Numbered from the stretch's first letter, positions 11,466 through 24,109 are shown. The stretch is 64,000 nt of DNA from Diplolepis rosae (GCA_030998225.1 JAPYXD010000581.1:3596001-3660000); one strand, 5' to 3'. Made by a program: numbers and translations. The notes: generated by a model not told the origin, from the sequence alone.

Positions 11466-12470
11466 CGAAAAGTGGGTGACTGACAAATCAGTAACGATTT
11501 CCATTATAAATTACTGTAACAAATCAGCAACAAATATTACTGATCAAATGGTAAAAATTAACTCTATAACCAGCAAAATCCACTGAATAATTTCTTAAAA
11601 TTATAATTTGTTTGTTTTACTGACCCACTTTTGACTGATTTCATAATAGGAAGTTATGTGTTCTTTAAATCTGAATCAAGAGAAAATTTTTTTTTTCCAA
11701 ATTTGAATCAGTGTAAATTTGTCTAAAATTATATCAGTGACGCACTTTAGGCTACGAAACCAGCAATTTTTACTCATTTTAATAAAAAATTATTGATTTG
11801 CAGTCCAAAATGGATCACTGATTTAAATGTAGTAAAATGTTTACTGATTGATATTAAAATACTTATTAAATCGATTAAGCATTTCTTTAGTAAGCAATGT
11901 TACAAATAATAAGTAGTTTTCTACTAATTTATTTGGTAATCAGTCAAATTAAAAATAACTTGAAATCAATGTTACATTTTCCTAACTCTTTAAATTTGAA
12001 TCAATGGAAATTTGACTGAATTTAAATCAGTGACCCCGTTTTTGCTATTAAATCAGTCATTTTCAGTATTCATGACTTTAAATCAATGAAAGATGTCTGA
12101 TTGCATCTTAAATTGTTTATTATTTTTCACTATTTAAATTTACTTCCTAAATTTGAAAAAATAAAAAACTACTTATTGAAAAAGTGCTAAATTGTGAATA
12201 GATTTCTATATTACGCATTTCTACTTATTTAATTAGTACTTGTACAATTGCTACTAGTTTATTTGTTAACAATTTATCTATTTACCATTGACCAGTGATT
12301 TGGTAGAAAAATATTAGTTATTGAAAGAAATTTTTAATAAAGTAATTGTGAAACTGGTGAACTAGTAAAAAAGTACTGTTTGAAATGATGAATGTAGAAA
12401 ACTGCTTGCTATTAGTAAAACTGGTCATGAAATCAATTGGAAATTGATTAAGCACTATTTTAGGTAGTAG
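11466..12470. repeat. Degenerate array of the word AAATCAGT/ACTGATTT
   Basis: AATCAGT, ATCAATG and their complements ACTGATT and CATTGAT recur every 20-60 bp over about 1 kb with no fixed period. Both orientations are used, so long stretches could fold on themselves. It is non-coding. Confidence 0.55.
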
Positions 12471-12559
12471 TTCTTTTAATCAATTTAGATTTACAGAGCG
12501 AATAAAAGTTAAATTTTATAATAGTATTTTTTATTGGCGAATGCGTGAGCTGTCAGATT

Positions 12560-12900
12560 TGCTATCACTAACATATTCGAATTAATTGCTTGGACCACGA
12601 GCGGCTATATTCAATCAGCAAGTTGATCAGCAAGCGAGTGGATTGTCCGGCAGGTGAACGCAGGTACGCGGTTATCTGGATCACGGACGCTGTGATCCAG
12701 TGGCCCGATCCCCGGGAATAATAATCCGTTCGCGTCGTTCTGTGCGCCTCAAACCACCTCAACGTTTCAGGTAATTGAAAATTAACCAACCAGCCACCTA
12801 TCCATGCATCTGTGAACCACCCTCTAATCACCGCTTCGACACAAGGACCCTCGGTCCTCGTTATACCGATCGAAATGCACCTGAAGCTAATAAGTAATCG
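12560..12900. other. GC-rich island in AT-rich DNA
   Basis: About 340 bp have clearly higher GC content than the kilobases around them, with TTTCAG followed by GTAATT near 12769 that could act as a splice donor on the plus strand. The open frames over it show no recognisable domain. It could be a promoter with a 5' UTR exon, or an old element. Confidence 0.3.
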
Positions 12901-13440
12901 CTTCCATGGAAACCCTTCCTGTACAGTATGTTAGATTTATGTAACACTAACCCTTTCATCATTTTAGTGCAGGACAATTTGCTGAAGAAGTCTTTCATTT
13001 TGTACCAAATAGGAGAATCAAGCCAGTAAGGTAAAAATTTCCCAAGTGAGCCCATGATTTTCGATCCTAAGACAAAAATAAAAAATAAACTCTAAAATAT
13101 AATCTACTCAGTAGTTGACAATTGCCACGTGAAACATTTTCAAAAAGCCATATTTTTTTCTTGACAATAAAAGTTTGAAAATTTTTGTACCCTTTGAATA
13201 AAAAATAATTTTCTCCTTATCTATTCATGGAAAATTGATGAAAATTTGAGAGAATAGTTTAGAACAAATGCAGCGAACAATGAAATTCCCAAAATTGTCC
13301 TAATGTTATTTGTTGCTACTTTTTTTTGTTTTTTTTTTTTTTATAAACAAATGCTGATTTGACCCTGTTCTACACACGATAAATCAAAATTTTTTACATC
13401 AAAAGAAACTCTAAACGTTAAAGATTCTAAAACCGTTTAA

Positions 13441-14127
13441 GGGGGGAGATACCTCTAGAACCCTTGAAAAAAGCAGTTTTTTCCAATTTTATTCTGGGAG
13501 AATGAAAACGAAGCAAGTCCGGATTTTTTGCATATATTAGAAGGCATTATTTAATTTCAAAAAACAATTTTTTCATGATAGAAAAATACAAAATGGCGGA
13601 AATATGACGAATCCCGTCGATAGCGTTGCTGCTAATATTTTTTGCGGCCGTCAACTTCCTGGCTAGGTTTTTCACCTGAAACGATAAAAGAAAATTTTTT
13701 ATAAATCGGGAAGCTTTTATCGAGTGCATAGCAGGGGGGTTTTGAGAATTTCGAAAAATTGGGTATATTTTCATGCGTTTCGTGAAAAAGTGCCATTTTT
13801 ACCCGTGTTTTTTGACATGAAAATGTAGAAATACTATTTTTCTCGAAAAAGCGCCCTACCACGCACTTGAATATAGAATTATCTATAAAATACCGTTTCA
13901 TTCAAGCAAATCGGTTGAATAGTTTGCTCGCAATCTTGACGGCCGGATACAAAAAGTTAGTTTCGAGAAAACGAGCCTCAAAGTGGTTCTGGGACCTCTT
14001 TCTACCGAAATATTTGGAGTAGACCAATAGAACTTTGGGATTATATTTTTGAATAGTTTTTCAATCGATTTGAGCAAAAAAAAAATTTTTTTTTAATTTT
14101 TTGAAAGTTCTAGAGGTATCTCCCCCC
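13441..14127. mobile_element. TTAA-inserting MITE, family 1, copy 1
   Basis: The ends are GGGGGGAGATACCTCTAGAA and its complement, flanked by TTAA at 13437-13440 and 14128-14131. The right arm of the host inverted repeat (about 15480-15500) keeps the empty site with a single TTAA, proving insertion with TTAA duplication. A second copy is at 61424-62114 in the opposite orientation. TTAA targeting is known for piggyBac and Kolobok; the G-run ends fit neither decisively. No coding region is present. Confidence 0.9.
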
Positions 14128-14549
14128 TTAAACATTTTTATGTTTGTTCTTTGGGCTGATGATAAATAATATTTTTCAGCATCACGCTGCGCGAGCTGTG
14201 GTATTCGCTCGTGGGGCTCGTTTACAGGCGTATCTTTGCGTTTCATTAAGGGACGGTATAATTATTCAAATGACAAAAAGAGGTCTTATGTGATTCAACA
14301 AAATATATTTGACGGATAAACAATTATTTCGTTGCTATGGTGATTCATATGGTTGGAATACCCATATAGGCATATAGAATACAAACGAACCCAGGTTTTC
14401 GGTAAATCTCCAATAGAATATAGATCATGAAATCACAATTATGTCTCTATCCTGTATTTCTTTCATTCAGTGTATTTTTATAAAAATTAAAAGAAATAAA
14501 AATTAGGCAATTCCGTCTACCCTCTGTCTCATGTCAATATTAGCGTATA

Positions 14550-15296
14550 CACTCGAGATTCCCTGTAACGAAAAGCTCGAGCATCGCAAACCTCTCTGTA
14601 ACAAACGCGAGAGGGATCCCCTCCATATCCTAATTGTTGCTAAGCGCTGTTATGCGCATTATATAATGCGCGCAGTCCGTCTGTCAGTGAGGCTATGTGA
14701 ATAATATATTTACATAGTTAAAACGGTATAAAAAAGATTTCTGTGAGTATTGAAGATGGAATTAACTTATTTGACGGTATGTACTCAAAATACTAAAAAT
14801 ATAATAATATAATAATCAAAATATTTATGCTTATATCAGGTGTATTTTTTAATATTTTTAGAAAAAAAGAAAAGTCTTGCCAATGTATACAAAAATGGAA
14901 ATTTTGACAGATTCAGAAAATGGGAAGAAAAATTGGGAAATTTGCCAGAAATATCAAAATTTCAAAAAAAAAATTATGCAATTTTAATGTTCGATAACCG
15001 ACTTTACTTCAAAATATTGAAAACTCCAGATTGGAAAAATTAAATATAAACTTTTTTATTTCAAATACTGTAAAATTACACTATCAAGTAATTTTTCAAT
15101 AATTGACAAATAATTTTCTCATTAATTTGTGATAAAAGCCATCAAACTCATTGATTACTTTTTCAAATTCGAGCGCGCTTCATTCCGTAGTAGTGGGGGA
15201 AGAGGGGTCGATCGTCTGCTCGTTATAGGGAGGCGTGACGCGCTTGTTACAGAGAGGTTACGTTACAGGGAATTTCGTTATAGGGAATCTCGAGTG
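14550..15296. mobile_element. TIR element with TA duplication (pogo/Tigger-like ends)
   Basis: The termini CACTCGAGATTCCCTRTAACG are inverted at both ends, with TA at 14548-14549 and 15297-15298. The subterminal repeats CGTTATAGGGA and CCTCTCTGTAACA recur as is common in pogo/Tigger elements. A short open frame at 14840-15043 (with FRKWEEKLGNLP) is too short to identify. Confidence 0.65.
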
Positions 15297-16059
15297 TAAT
15301 TAGCACTTCCTAATGGGTATTTCCGTAATCGAAGCATTGACAAGTTCGGATCAGCATAAAAGTTCATATGTCAGGCGTGCAAAGATACGCCTGTAAACGA
15401 GCCGCACGAGCGAAGATCACAGCTCGCGTAGCGCGCTAAACAATATTATTTTTCATCAACCCAAAAAACGAGCACAAAAATGTTTAAACGGTTTTAGAAT
15501 CTTTAGCGTTTAGAGCTTCTTTTGATGTAAAAAATTTTGATTTATCTTGTGCAGAACAGGGTCAAATCAGCATTTGTTTATGAAAAAACAGAAAAAAGTA
15601 GCAATAAATAACATTAGGACAATTTGGGGAATTCCATTGTTCGTTGCATCTGTTTTTGACTATCCTCTCAAATTTTTATCAATTTTCCATGAATAGATAA
15701 GGAGAAAATTATTTTTTATTCAAAGGGTACAATAATTTTCAAACTTTTATTGTCAATAAACAAATATCGCTTCTTGAAAATATTTCACGTGGCAATTATC
15801 AACTACTGAGTAGATTATATTTCAGAGTTTTTTTTATTTTTGTCATAGCATCGAAAATCATGGGCTCACTTGGGAAATTTTTACCCAGTACCATTTGTCA
15901 ATACGTGCAAGTTATTTTTTCAGATTAATATCAAATAATATTGTAAATATGAAATATAGCAATATTATGGTGTATCTTAATTTTTTTTATATTGAGATAA
16001 ACAAATTCTGCACTGTAAAAGAAGATCTTTCTTTACAGTTGAATATACAGGGTGAGTTT

Positions 16060-16445
16060 TTTATCTTGAGAGATCGAAATATCTGAAGAAATTCGCATCG
16101 TACGGAACAAATATGTGCAATAAAGACTTTTTATTTTCGAGGCGAAAAAGCGGCTCAGCAAAAATTTCCCAACGCCCTAGGGGGAGGGGGGTGAGAGTTT
16201 AAATTTCAAATGGGAAACTAGTTTTTATTGCAAATTTTGATTTTCCATTAAAAAATAAGTAAGTTTTATTCAAATTACTTTTTTCAATTCGTGTCAGAAA
16301 CTGAAGATTCAAATTTGAATTTACCCCAGCATATGGAGTTTGAGGTAAATTTTTAAGGAGCCGCTTCTCCCCTTCGAAAATGGAAAGATTTTCTTGTGGA
16401 CATTTCTGTCGTACAATGCATATTTCTTGGCATATTTCGATGTGT
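16060..16445. repeat. Palindromic repeat, about 100-bp arms
   Basis: A block at 16068-16170 (CGAAATATCTGAAGAAAT, then GAGGCGAAAAAGCGGCTC) is found inverted at 16345-16440 with moderate divergence. The centre is AT-rich with a G-run. It is probably a MITE of unknown family; the outer ends are not clear. Confidence 0.55.
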
Positions 16446-16854
16446 CTAGTAAACGATTTCTTCCTTGTATGTAAGCATCAGAAGGATCCTCTCTAAGGGA
16501 TGAGGATAAAGTCAGTAAAAAAAGAAAATAATTGGGTTAAAAACGTTTATTTTGATACGATATTGATCATTAATAAGCACCATGGAGATCGGAATAATAA
16601 TGACTAGTTATAATTGATCACTGCTGAGTAGTTTATTAACGAGTTCTTCTTGAATCCAGTCTATTGAGCCCGTTAAGATTGTGTCATTCTTTTTATTCAA
16701 AATTCGAAGCTGAGCCTCTCTTAAGGGTTGTAGGTAGTTTGATTTGTGTTAAGTTGGTGGACTCGTGATTTTTAGATAATCGTTTTCCCGGCACTTGGAA
16801 TCGGTTAGGTACAAGTGTGGATCAATAAGTAACCATGTTAAGAATGAAGACGTA
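16446..16854. other. No feature recognised
   Basis: AT-rich spacer between a palindrome and a mariner relic. A possible mariner terminus near 16810 (GTGTGGATCAATAAGTAACC) is the only signal. Confidence 0.3.
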
Positions 16855-17800
16855 AGTTTTTCACAAAATTTTATTTTTCAACGTAATCTTCTTTAAGGGT
16901 GATACACTTTTTTCAACGTCCCAGACATTTCTTCAAACTTTCTAAAAAATCCGATTTATCAAACTCGTTAAGATAGGCTTCTGTCTCGACGATTATCTTC
17001 TCGTTTGAGCTGATTTTTTTCCCCGCGAGCTACGTTCTCATGCTGGGGAGCATAAAGAAGCCACAGAGAGCCAAACGGACGAGCGGTGGATGCGGCAGCA
17101 GTTCGTAGCGCGATTCATGGAATTTGGCCGCGATGATTCCAAAATAGGGCCGTGTCTCTTTCAATTTCTTATCGAATCGGTCCAATAATTCATTGTAGTA
17201 CTATCCCGTGATTGTGCGTTTTTTCTCCAAAAATTCCATGAGGATCATTTCCTTCGAATCCCAACAAATCGTAGCCATGAGTTTTCCGGCCGATGGGTCC
17301 GCCTTTGTCTTCTTTGGAGCAGATTCGCCTGGAAAAATCCATTGTTTTGACTATCGCTCGATCTTTGGCGTATAGTAATGGATCCAGGTTTCATCGGCGG
17401 TGACGACTCGACGCAAAAACAATTTTCTCATTTTTAACTTAGCATGTCAAATTTTGATTGCCGTTCCGTACGAAACGACTGCCGCTTCTGTTACTTCGCG
17501 CATTTTCGTCCGGCGATAAGCAAGAATCATGTCGTGAGCCTTTTTAATGATTTCCGCAGTAACTACGTCTGCCAGGCGGCCTGGGCGCTCCTCACCAAAA
17601 ACAGATGAACGGCCACGCTTGAATTTGTTGAATCAATATCTCACGGTTGTCATAGATGGTGAAAGGTCCCCATAGACAGCATCAAACTTCGCTTTAATTT
17701 CTTTGCGTTTTCTTCCATCCAAAAATAAAAAGCGAATTACGGATCGATATTGCTCTTTTTCTATTGTATCGAAAAAGACCAAAAACGTTTAATATAAATG
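16855..17800 (-). pseudogene. Mariner transposase relic
   Basis: Read on the minus strand, the protein runs from EKEQYRSVIRFLFLDGRKRK through the helix-turn-helix, then FNKFKRGRSSVFGEERPGR, VVTADETWIHYYTPK with the first catalytic Asp, KKTKADPSAGKLMATICWD, and ends with WKKCITLKEDYVEK. At least five in-frame stops are visible, including one in the linker before FNKF. The stretch that should hold the second catalytic Asp is deleted between FGIIAAKFHES and YELLPHPP, and the third reads ALCGFF in place of a SDFF-type motif. It is therefore inactive. It belongs to a different mariner lineage from the Mos1-type copies further right. Confidence 0.85.
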
Positions 17801-18216
17801 TCTGTTAAGGCAAAACTAACCTATGAATCAATCTGGAATTTTGTATGACATCATTTGAAAGATGGCAGTACACGATGGTAATGCCACCTTCCTTCAGCAA
17901 TGCCAACTGTCTTCAAACACGGATCCACCCTCATATTATATCGATGCATGGCAACACTGCCCCGATCCTTTTATGGATTTGTGAATCTTTTCGCCATGTA
18001 ATAGTAAACTCGAGAAATGGTTCCAGAAAATCGAGCACATGGTTCCTGTGACTCAAGAAATGGGGTTTTTTATATCTTTAACTTCGATTTATTTCTTCAT
18101 AACGCAGTTTACATTTTTGGATTAAATTCTTAGGAAAAATGAAAGCTTCATTAATTTCCTTTCCAAACAGATAGTTTTGAACTACTTAGATGTTCTATTT
18201 TTTAAGAGTGGAAATA
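17801..18216. other. No feature recognised
   Basis: It probably includes the 5' untranslated part of the mariner relic. Nothing else can be supported. Confidence 0.3.
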
Positions 18217-18220
18217 TTAA

Positions 18221-18581
18221 CCCTAATTAGTCACACTTCAGTAAAATCGCATAATAGTCACACTGGGTGAATTTCACCCCAGCGTCGAAAAACTGATATC
18301 CTGATTCAACAATGAATCCTAAAAATCTATTAAAAATTGCTAGGTATTATTTAAGGATTGAAAAAGATGATCTTGTAGTTTTTTTAACCAAAATTTATTG
18401 TTTAAATATTTTTAAAAATCGGTGAAGTTAAGGTAACCAGAAAGTTCGTGTTTTTCACGAAAAAACTTGTTAGGGAAAACTAACAGCAGATGGCACTCCA
18501 AGGCCAATTTAGGCCATTTAGGGACTACGACAAGCTCGAAAATTTTTTGGGGTGAATTTCACCCCCGGTGACTAATTAAGG
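18221..18581. mobile_element. piggyBac-type MITE
   Basis: The ends are CCCTAATTAGTCAC and the complement of CCTTAATTAGTCAC, flanked by TTAA at 18217-18220 and 18582-18585. Next to each end lies a GGGTGAATTTCACCCC palindrome. CCCT/CCTT tips plus TTAA fit piggyBac. At 361 bp with no frame, it is non-autonomous. Confidence 0.85.
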
Positions 18582-18585
18582 TTAA

Positions 18586-19628
18586 GGTTGTTGAGGTAAC
18601 TAATTCCTCGAAAATTGGTTCGTTCACACTATAATAACTAATAAATTCAAGATTGTAAATCTCTTATGAAAACTAGTGACACGAATGCAAGTTCCGGATT
18701 AAAAAAGTTTTTTCCGTCCTAATTCGCCCTGTTCTGTACCCTTTTCTTATATCAATAACAGCTATTCTGAATCTAATTCGGATTCATTGCAATTGAATTT
18801 TTTAATTTCCGCACGGATTCGGTTGGATTGGAATTGTACCACAGATAGTTTTGGATTAAATGTCGGGTAAACGCCTGGATCGTCCTGATTAATTTTCGAA
18901 AGGGACGCACGGATTAAGGGGGGAAGTCCATGTAAACGCCTCAAAATCAGTCACATTTTAAAAATGTTTTTGAAGGTGATAAAATAATTTTATTGTTTTA
19001 AATTTTTAACATAACTTTATTTAACCTTTCTAAAGTATAAAATTTTTTTTTTTCCAAAATGGCGGCTCAGGATAATTTTTCGTCTTTCGTATTCGGCGCG
19101 AGATCCACAGGTGCTATATTTATCACACATTAACCATTGATCCGAAACAAAAAAATGAAATTTCTTTCTTTTTATTACATATTAACGGGAAGAATAAACC
19201 TATAACACTAAAAAAAACATAAAATTCAATATAAAACAAGCCTTAAAAAATAAGTTGAAATTTTGGACTATTTTTTTGACATTTTTTACCCCCAAAAAGT
19301 ATTTTATTAACGCAAAATATCTGAAATTTTAGGTTTATCCTTCCGATAATAATGTAAAGAAAAGCCTCTCAAAATTTCAGACAAATCGGTCAATAACTTT
19401 TTGAGTTACAACACTAGCTGAAAGAAAAATCGACGATGACAGAAGACCAACCAACCAATGAAGTGACTTGCCAAATGTCCTCAAAATTAATCTTGCTTCT
19501 CAGCTGATTTCATTTAAACAGATTTGGACATATATGGTTGGCTTTTTTCCGCTCTCTAGTCACATGAATGATAAACTACAGCAAACTCTCCTATTTCACT
19601 CATTGGTCCCAATTTCTATAAGATTGCA
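18586..19628. other. AT-rich sequence with scattered ATTCGGATT words
   Basis: Around 18767-18960 words such as ATTCGGATT recur, and GTAAACGC occurs twice; the same words reappear inverted near 20950-21065. Otherwise nothing is recognised. Confidence 0.3.
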
Positions 19629-19633
19629 GAATG

Positions 19634-19797
19634 CAGAACCCTACCTGTCGTGGGTTTGATGTTATTGCGTTTGAGGTTATGGGGTTGCAGCGTACTTGGG
19701 TTTTGAATAGCAGCGCCCTACCTCTCGTGGGTTTGATGTAATTGCATTTGAGGTTATGGCGTACTTGAGTTTGGAATAGCAGATCCCTACCTATCGA
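19634..19797 (+). repeat. Tandem repeat, 69-77 bp period
   Basis: CCCTACCTSTCGTGGGTTTG starts at 19639 and 19716, and a truncated third unit starts at 19785. Each unit also contains ATTGCRTTTGAGGTTATGG. Just over two copies are present. Confidence 0.75.
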
Positions 19798-20583
19798 CAA
19801 TAATCTCTTGTTCATATTATGTCTCGTTCATCAGAAATAAGAATGAAAAAACAAATTTGACGTCCTATCATTTTTTCCCGCCATATGTCGGTCATTGTAA
19901 AACCTGCAATTTTTTTTTTTAATCGGCGATATCTCCAGTTAGAAAAATAAAATAATACATATAAATAGTAAAATGGAAAGCTGAAAAGTGGTTCTTTTTG
20001 AAGGTTTTCTCATTTTTGAAAAATAATAAAAATTTGCGAAGTTATCGATGCTCAAATATAGCGAAAAACCGTGTTTTTGGCACTTTTAGGTTAGGATTAC
20101 TCGAAAACCTGACGTGATGGAGGAATTCTGAGCCCAGGATCGGTTTCTGCGCCCAAAATTACTTCGGAAATGTACCTCAGCTACTCCATAACAAAACCAT
20201 GTAGACCTGTGTAATCTATTTTCACACCAGTGCAAGCTGCGATGAAATGATTGCTCCCACAAGGTATGAAAAGATACGGAGATGTAGTCCGCACAGGTAT
20301 TTTCCGTAAAGGCGACGATCCTTATCTATTGTACAATCCAAAGATCTTTACAATGATCTATAACGAGAACTTGGATTTTAAATTGTCCCGGTCGATTTTT
20401 ATGATCTCAAACTAGGAGATTCTCGGAGTTAGATTAAAGAAACCGCACTGTACTATTGTCGCGAGACCGGTGATAATTTCGAAGGAAAATTAAAGTGACG
20501 AACCAGACGAAGAATTAACTGCTCGCTCTTGTTGCAGGCATCTTTTATATTTTTCTTTACCAATTGACAGTCAATGTTTCTCG
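19798..20583. other. No feature recognised
   Basis: AT-rich in the left half and more balanced near 20100-20450; no coding frame, repeat ends or RNA fold could be supported. Confidence 0.3.
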
Positions 20584-20591
20584 TGACGCAG

Positions 20592-20753
20592 CAGTGATCC
20601 CAGAACGTGGAAGCTGGCGGCCCCCACCATAGACCCCACCAGCTTATGGCTTCTTCCTCGTTCGACTGCCATAGGTTGGTTGAATGAGGAAGACACAATG
20701 AGCTCGAGGCATCTATGGTGGGGGCCGCCAACTCCCACGTTTTGGGATCGCTG
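20592..20753. mobile_element. 162-bp hAT-type hairpin MITE
   Basis: The element begins CAGTGATCCCA and ends with the complement of CAGCGATCCCA. Its arms of about 42 bp are nearly perfect and include GGCGGCCCCCACCATAG. It is flanked by a perfect 8-bp duplication, TGACGCAG, at 20584-20591 and 20754-20761. This is a hAT signature. The open frames on both strands over it are by-products of the palindrome. Confidence 0.9.
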
Positions 20754-20792
20754 TGACGCAGTCATATATTCTTAGAAGAGAAGGGCCCCTTT

Positions 20793-20828
20793 ACTTCTCC
20801 CTACTTCTCCCTACTTCTCCCTACTTCG
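20793..20828 (+). repeat. 10-bp tandem repeat CTACTTCTCC
   Basis: ACTTCTCCCT is repeated three times and a fourth partial unit follows. Confidence 0.85.
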
Positions 20829-22092
20829 GGTTCTCCTTTATTGATTTTCTCACAGATTTTTACTAATCCTAGCCTGTGTATATTAAATACATTTGGATAC
20901 GTCGCGGGACGTGACACTAGTATGCATTTATCCTAAAGTTAAAAACCGTGAACTGATATCAGGTTCGTTTGGATTTAATTTTGTGTCAAAAATGGATTGA
21001 GATAGTCTGAAAGTGTACCTCGGATTGGCAGCGGATTCATCCGAATTCAATTCAAAGTAAACGCATATTTTTTTAAACATATCTTAAAATCTATTCATCA
21101 ATTTTACTGATTGTGAGCCTCGATATTCGGATTTTCCTTTGTATTTCTACCTTTTTTACTTTTTACTTCTTCTTCTTTGCCTACATCACCCAAATGTTTT
21201 GTGGATTTTATACAAAGCAATCACACGTACACCGGTGGTATTGGTTCATCGATAGTTCGATTGAATTCCTAGCGCCAAAAAGTGGATTTAATTATCGACG
21301 GTGGGATGCAATTAGCTTTTTGAACAATTCACCCTTCTCCTACTTCAGCTGTTAACTTGGATTCAGGAGAACTTGGACTCAAAAGAGATTCTTGCGCGAA
21401 TTAAATGTCAATCAACCGTGACGTTCATTAAGCTGCCCTGTTTGTTTTCGCCTTTTTCTTTTACAAAAAAAAGTGTAAAAGGGTGAGAGGTCGGTCGATC
21501 ACAAGTTTTTACCAGCATCGATAATTGCCCTTGCATATATATATATATATACATCTATATGTACACTGGATTTATCGGCCGTGATTGCGCGCAAAAGTAC
21601 TACTTTTTTATATTAGTTGCAAAACATTCTATAAAGTTAATAAGATCTCCATGTAAAAGATACGCAGAAAAAAAGCAAGCGTGTTTCATACATTTTTTTA
21701 TTAAGGTACAGCATAGAATAATAATAGAATTAAACTGGGGAAACTTGGTTGAATTATAAATAATAATATTTAAAAAGTAAATTCACTGTTTTTATTAGCA
21801 AGGAGAAATGTAGGCACTGCGTACAGAAGTGAGTAAAGTTCAATACAAGAAAAGAGAAAAAGGGAAATTGAAGCGCAATCTTTAAAAAATCTCAGAACTT
21901 TTACAAAGTTGGCTAGCTAGTGCAAATAAAAAGGGGAGGGCATACCAATTTTAATTTAAAAGCACCCTCTTAACTTTCACACTTGGAAAATGAATTTATG
22001 AACTTTTTACGGCATCATTAATTTAGATTATCATAAGCATAATAAATAAATATTTCGTTCCTGATTTTTGTATCCGAAACAGCAATACTATA
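20829..22092. other. AT-rich sequence with a TA microsatellite
   Basis: A run of TA dinucleotides lies at about 21535-21551. A hydrophobic open frame at 21113-21355 is T-rich chance sequence. Nothing else is recognised. Confidence 0.35.
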
Positions 22093-22318
22093 CACCCAGA
22101 AAAATATTTTGTTGAATCAATAAATTTTTCATTGTTCAATCATAGTATCATGTTGTTATAGGGATAACAAAACTTTTGGTTCAGCCAACCAAATATTTTA
22201 GTTACTTCTAATAAATTTAAAGTATTTATTAGATTCAACCAAAAATTTGATTTAGTCTATAAAATACTTTATGAATTCAACAAAACGATTTTATTCGATG
22301 AACAAATTTTTTTTTCAG
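22092..22318. mobile_element. Fold-back element with GTTGAATC words
   Basis: It begins ACACCCAGAAAAATATTTTG and ends near 22318 in the complement of AAACTCTGAAAAAAAAATTT. Words such as GTTGAATC, GATTCAAC and ACCAAATAT occur in both orientations between. The ends resemble those of the ACACGGAGAAAAAT elements elsewhere in the window. Confidence 0.6.
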
Positions 22319-22779
22319 AGTTTACTGAGTCTAAAAACCGGTTTTTATTATATTTATTACTGCTTCATTTCACAAATCCACACGTTTCCTCCTTTAGAGG
22401 TTCTAGTGAAGAGTTTCTGGGAAGTACTAAGTCAGGCAATATTATTTTGCATGAAGAGCTTACATTTTTATATTCTGAAAGATAAAAAGTACGTTCCTTG
22501 CAGGCTTCTATTTTCTTGAAATCTGTTCCAACTTTTTACAAGTACGATGCATCTACTTAGAAAGAGAGTTTGTTTTCTTAAAATTAATCAAAAATGGTAA
22601 TTAATAAAGTGATTTCATATTATAGAAAAAATAAACTAGTATAATATTTTTAATGCTATTGAAAATTATTTTGTCATTAATTTCATATTCTCAGAATATC
22701 TTTTTCTTTTTTGCTGAAAACATCTAAACATTATTTCAAAATTTTTTAGAATTTCTTCTTTAAATAGAAAAATTGAAAC
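22319..22779. other. No feature recognised
   Basis: AT-rich spacer without open frames of interest. Confidence 0.3.
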
Positions 22780-23430
22780 CCCGATACCAATTTCAGATAG
22801 AAATTCAATCCTCCCTATTCGAAGCTATGTTGGGATATTGCGAAATGAGTTTCCGGGCATATCAGAATTAATTTGAATCCACTCGAAGCAGGTTTTCAAT
22901 CCTTTTCAATCCGTATATTACTCTCCCCTGATTCGAACAAACTCAACTCCAAAATTGAACTTTAGTTGATATCAAATACAGACGTCCCATCCGGATGAAA
23001 TCAATTCAATCCGAAATAAACATCCAATTCTTTTAAATTCTAACACTTAATCTGTCTGAATCTGATTTTCATTCGAAAGATTCTTTTAATCTTTCTCAAT
23101 CTGAACATCCATTTCAAATGAATCGGAACTTAATGCGAAATAAACTTCAGATCCAAACATCCTAACCGATGGATAATCCAATCTGTCTGAATTCGATTCT
23201 AACTCTGACCGAACTTTGAATCCATCTCAATTTGAACGCTTATTGCACATGAATTCGAAATAAAATTTCAATCCGAATAAATCAGAGATGAATCCGAACC
23301 AATTCTTTAATTCTTCTCAATCCGTAAATTATTCTCCCCAAATTAAATCAAAATCAATTCCTTACCCATTTAAAAATCCAACCCGAATTAATCCGAACGT
23401 CTGACCCGAATCAATTGGAGACTTACCATT
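22780..23430. repeat. Array of CCGAATC/AATCCGAA words
   Basis: AATCCGAA, GAATCCAATC, TCTGAATC and close variants follow each other every 10-25 bp over about 650 bp. The same word family builds the fold-backs at 24291, 42026, 53555 and 56691. Ends are not clear here. Confidence 0.6.
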
Positions 23431-24109
23431 TCTTACCTCAATAATTTTGTTCATTTTTAAGTGTCTATTACCGTTATTGAGATATTCAAACATTTGAAAT
23501 TTTTAAATACTATTTAGCAGGATCAGTTAAAGGCATATGACGATAGTTTTTTAAAAGGAATTTTTAAAACTTTGCCCATTTTCGCCTTCGGTTTACAGTT
23601 TCCAAGATATTTCAAAAATTTGAAAACATTTTGAATGGTTTTAGCAAGATTAGTTAGTCATTCAAAGTCATCACTTTTACAAAGAACCCAAAAATTTTGT
23701 TTATTTTATGAAATAAAATCAGACGAATGGAAAATTTTCTATGTCTAAAATAGACATTTTCAAGAATTTTGTTTGAACTGTTGTATAATGTTTTTTATTT
23801 GATATATAACACCAAGTTTTTACATTATATTTTAAGTAATTTTCATGAAAATTTCAAATAATAATATTAATTCTGGACCAAGTTATCAGCTTGATTGTTC
23901 ACCCCTCTCTAACAAATGGTGCCTCGGGATGATCATCAGTACTTCTTACTGAACTGACAAGATTTACAAAGATTATAATCGTAGTAACTAGGCAAACCGC
24001 AAAAAATTTGAAAAAAAGTAGACAATTAGAGTGTTCCCCAATTTGAAAAATGTGGTTTTAAGAAAAACAGCCCGTGTGGAAATTGCCTCAGTTAGCCCCA
24101 TTACAAAAA
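23431..24109. other. AT-rich, no gene seen
   Basis: Short homopolymer runs and no coding or repeat structure that I can define. Confidence 0.35.

Larger units (their letters stand above)
13031..15884. mobile_element. 2.9-kb inverted-repeat element with nested insertions
   Basis: The left arm (13031-14239) and right arm (15379-15884) are inverted copies. Both start with GTAAAAATTTCCCAAGTGAG at the outside and end near TACAGGCGTATCTTTGC at the inside. The left arm is longer only because a 687-bp TTAA element sits in it. The loop holds a further TIR element at 14550-15296. Flanks share CAGTA on both sides, a possible imperfect duplication. No transposase frame is seen. Confidence 0.8.

Noticed and set aside
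20453..20765. Open frames of 64-92 codons on the minus strand
   Set aside because: They lie over the hAT-type hairpin and have no domain.
21113..21355. Hydrophobic 80-codon frame resembling a membrane protein
   Set aside because: Phe/Tyr-rich segments come from T-runs; there is no conserved motif.
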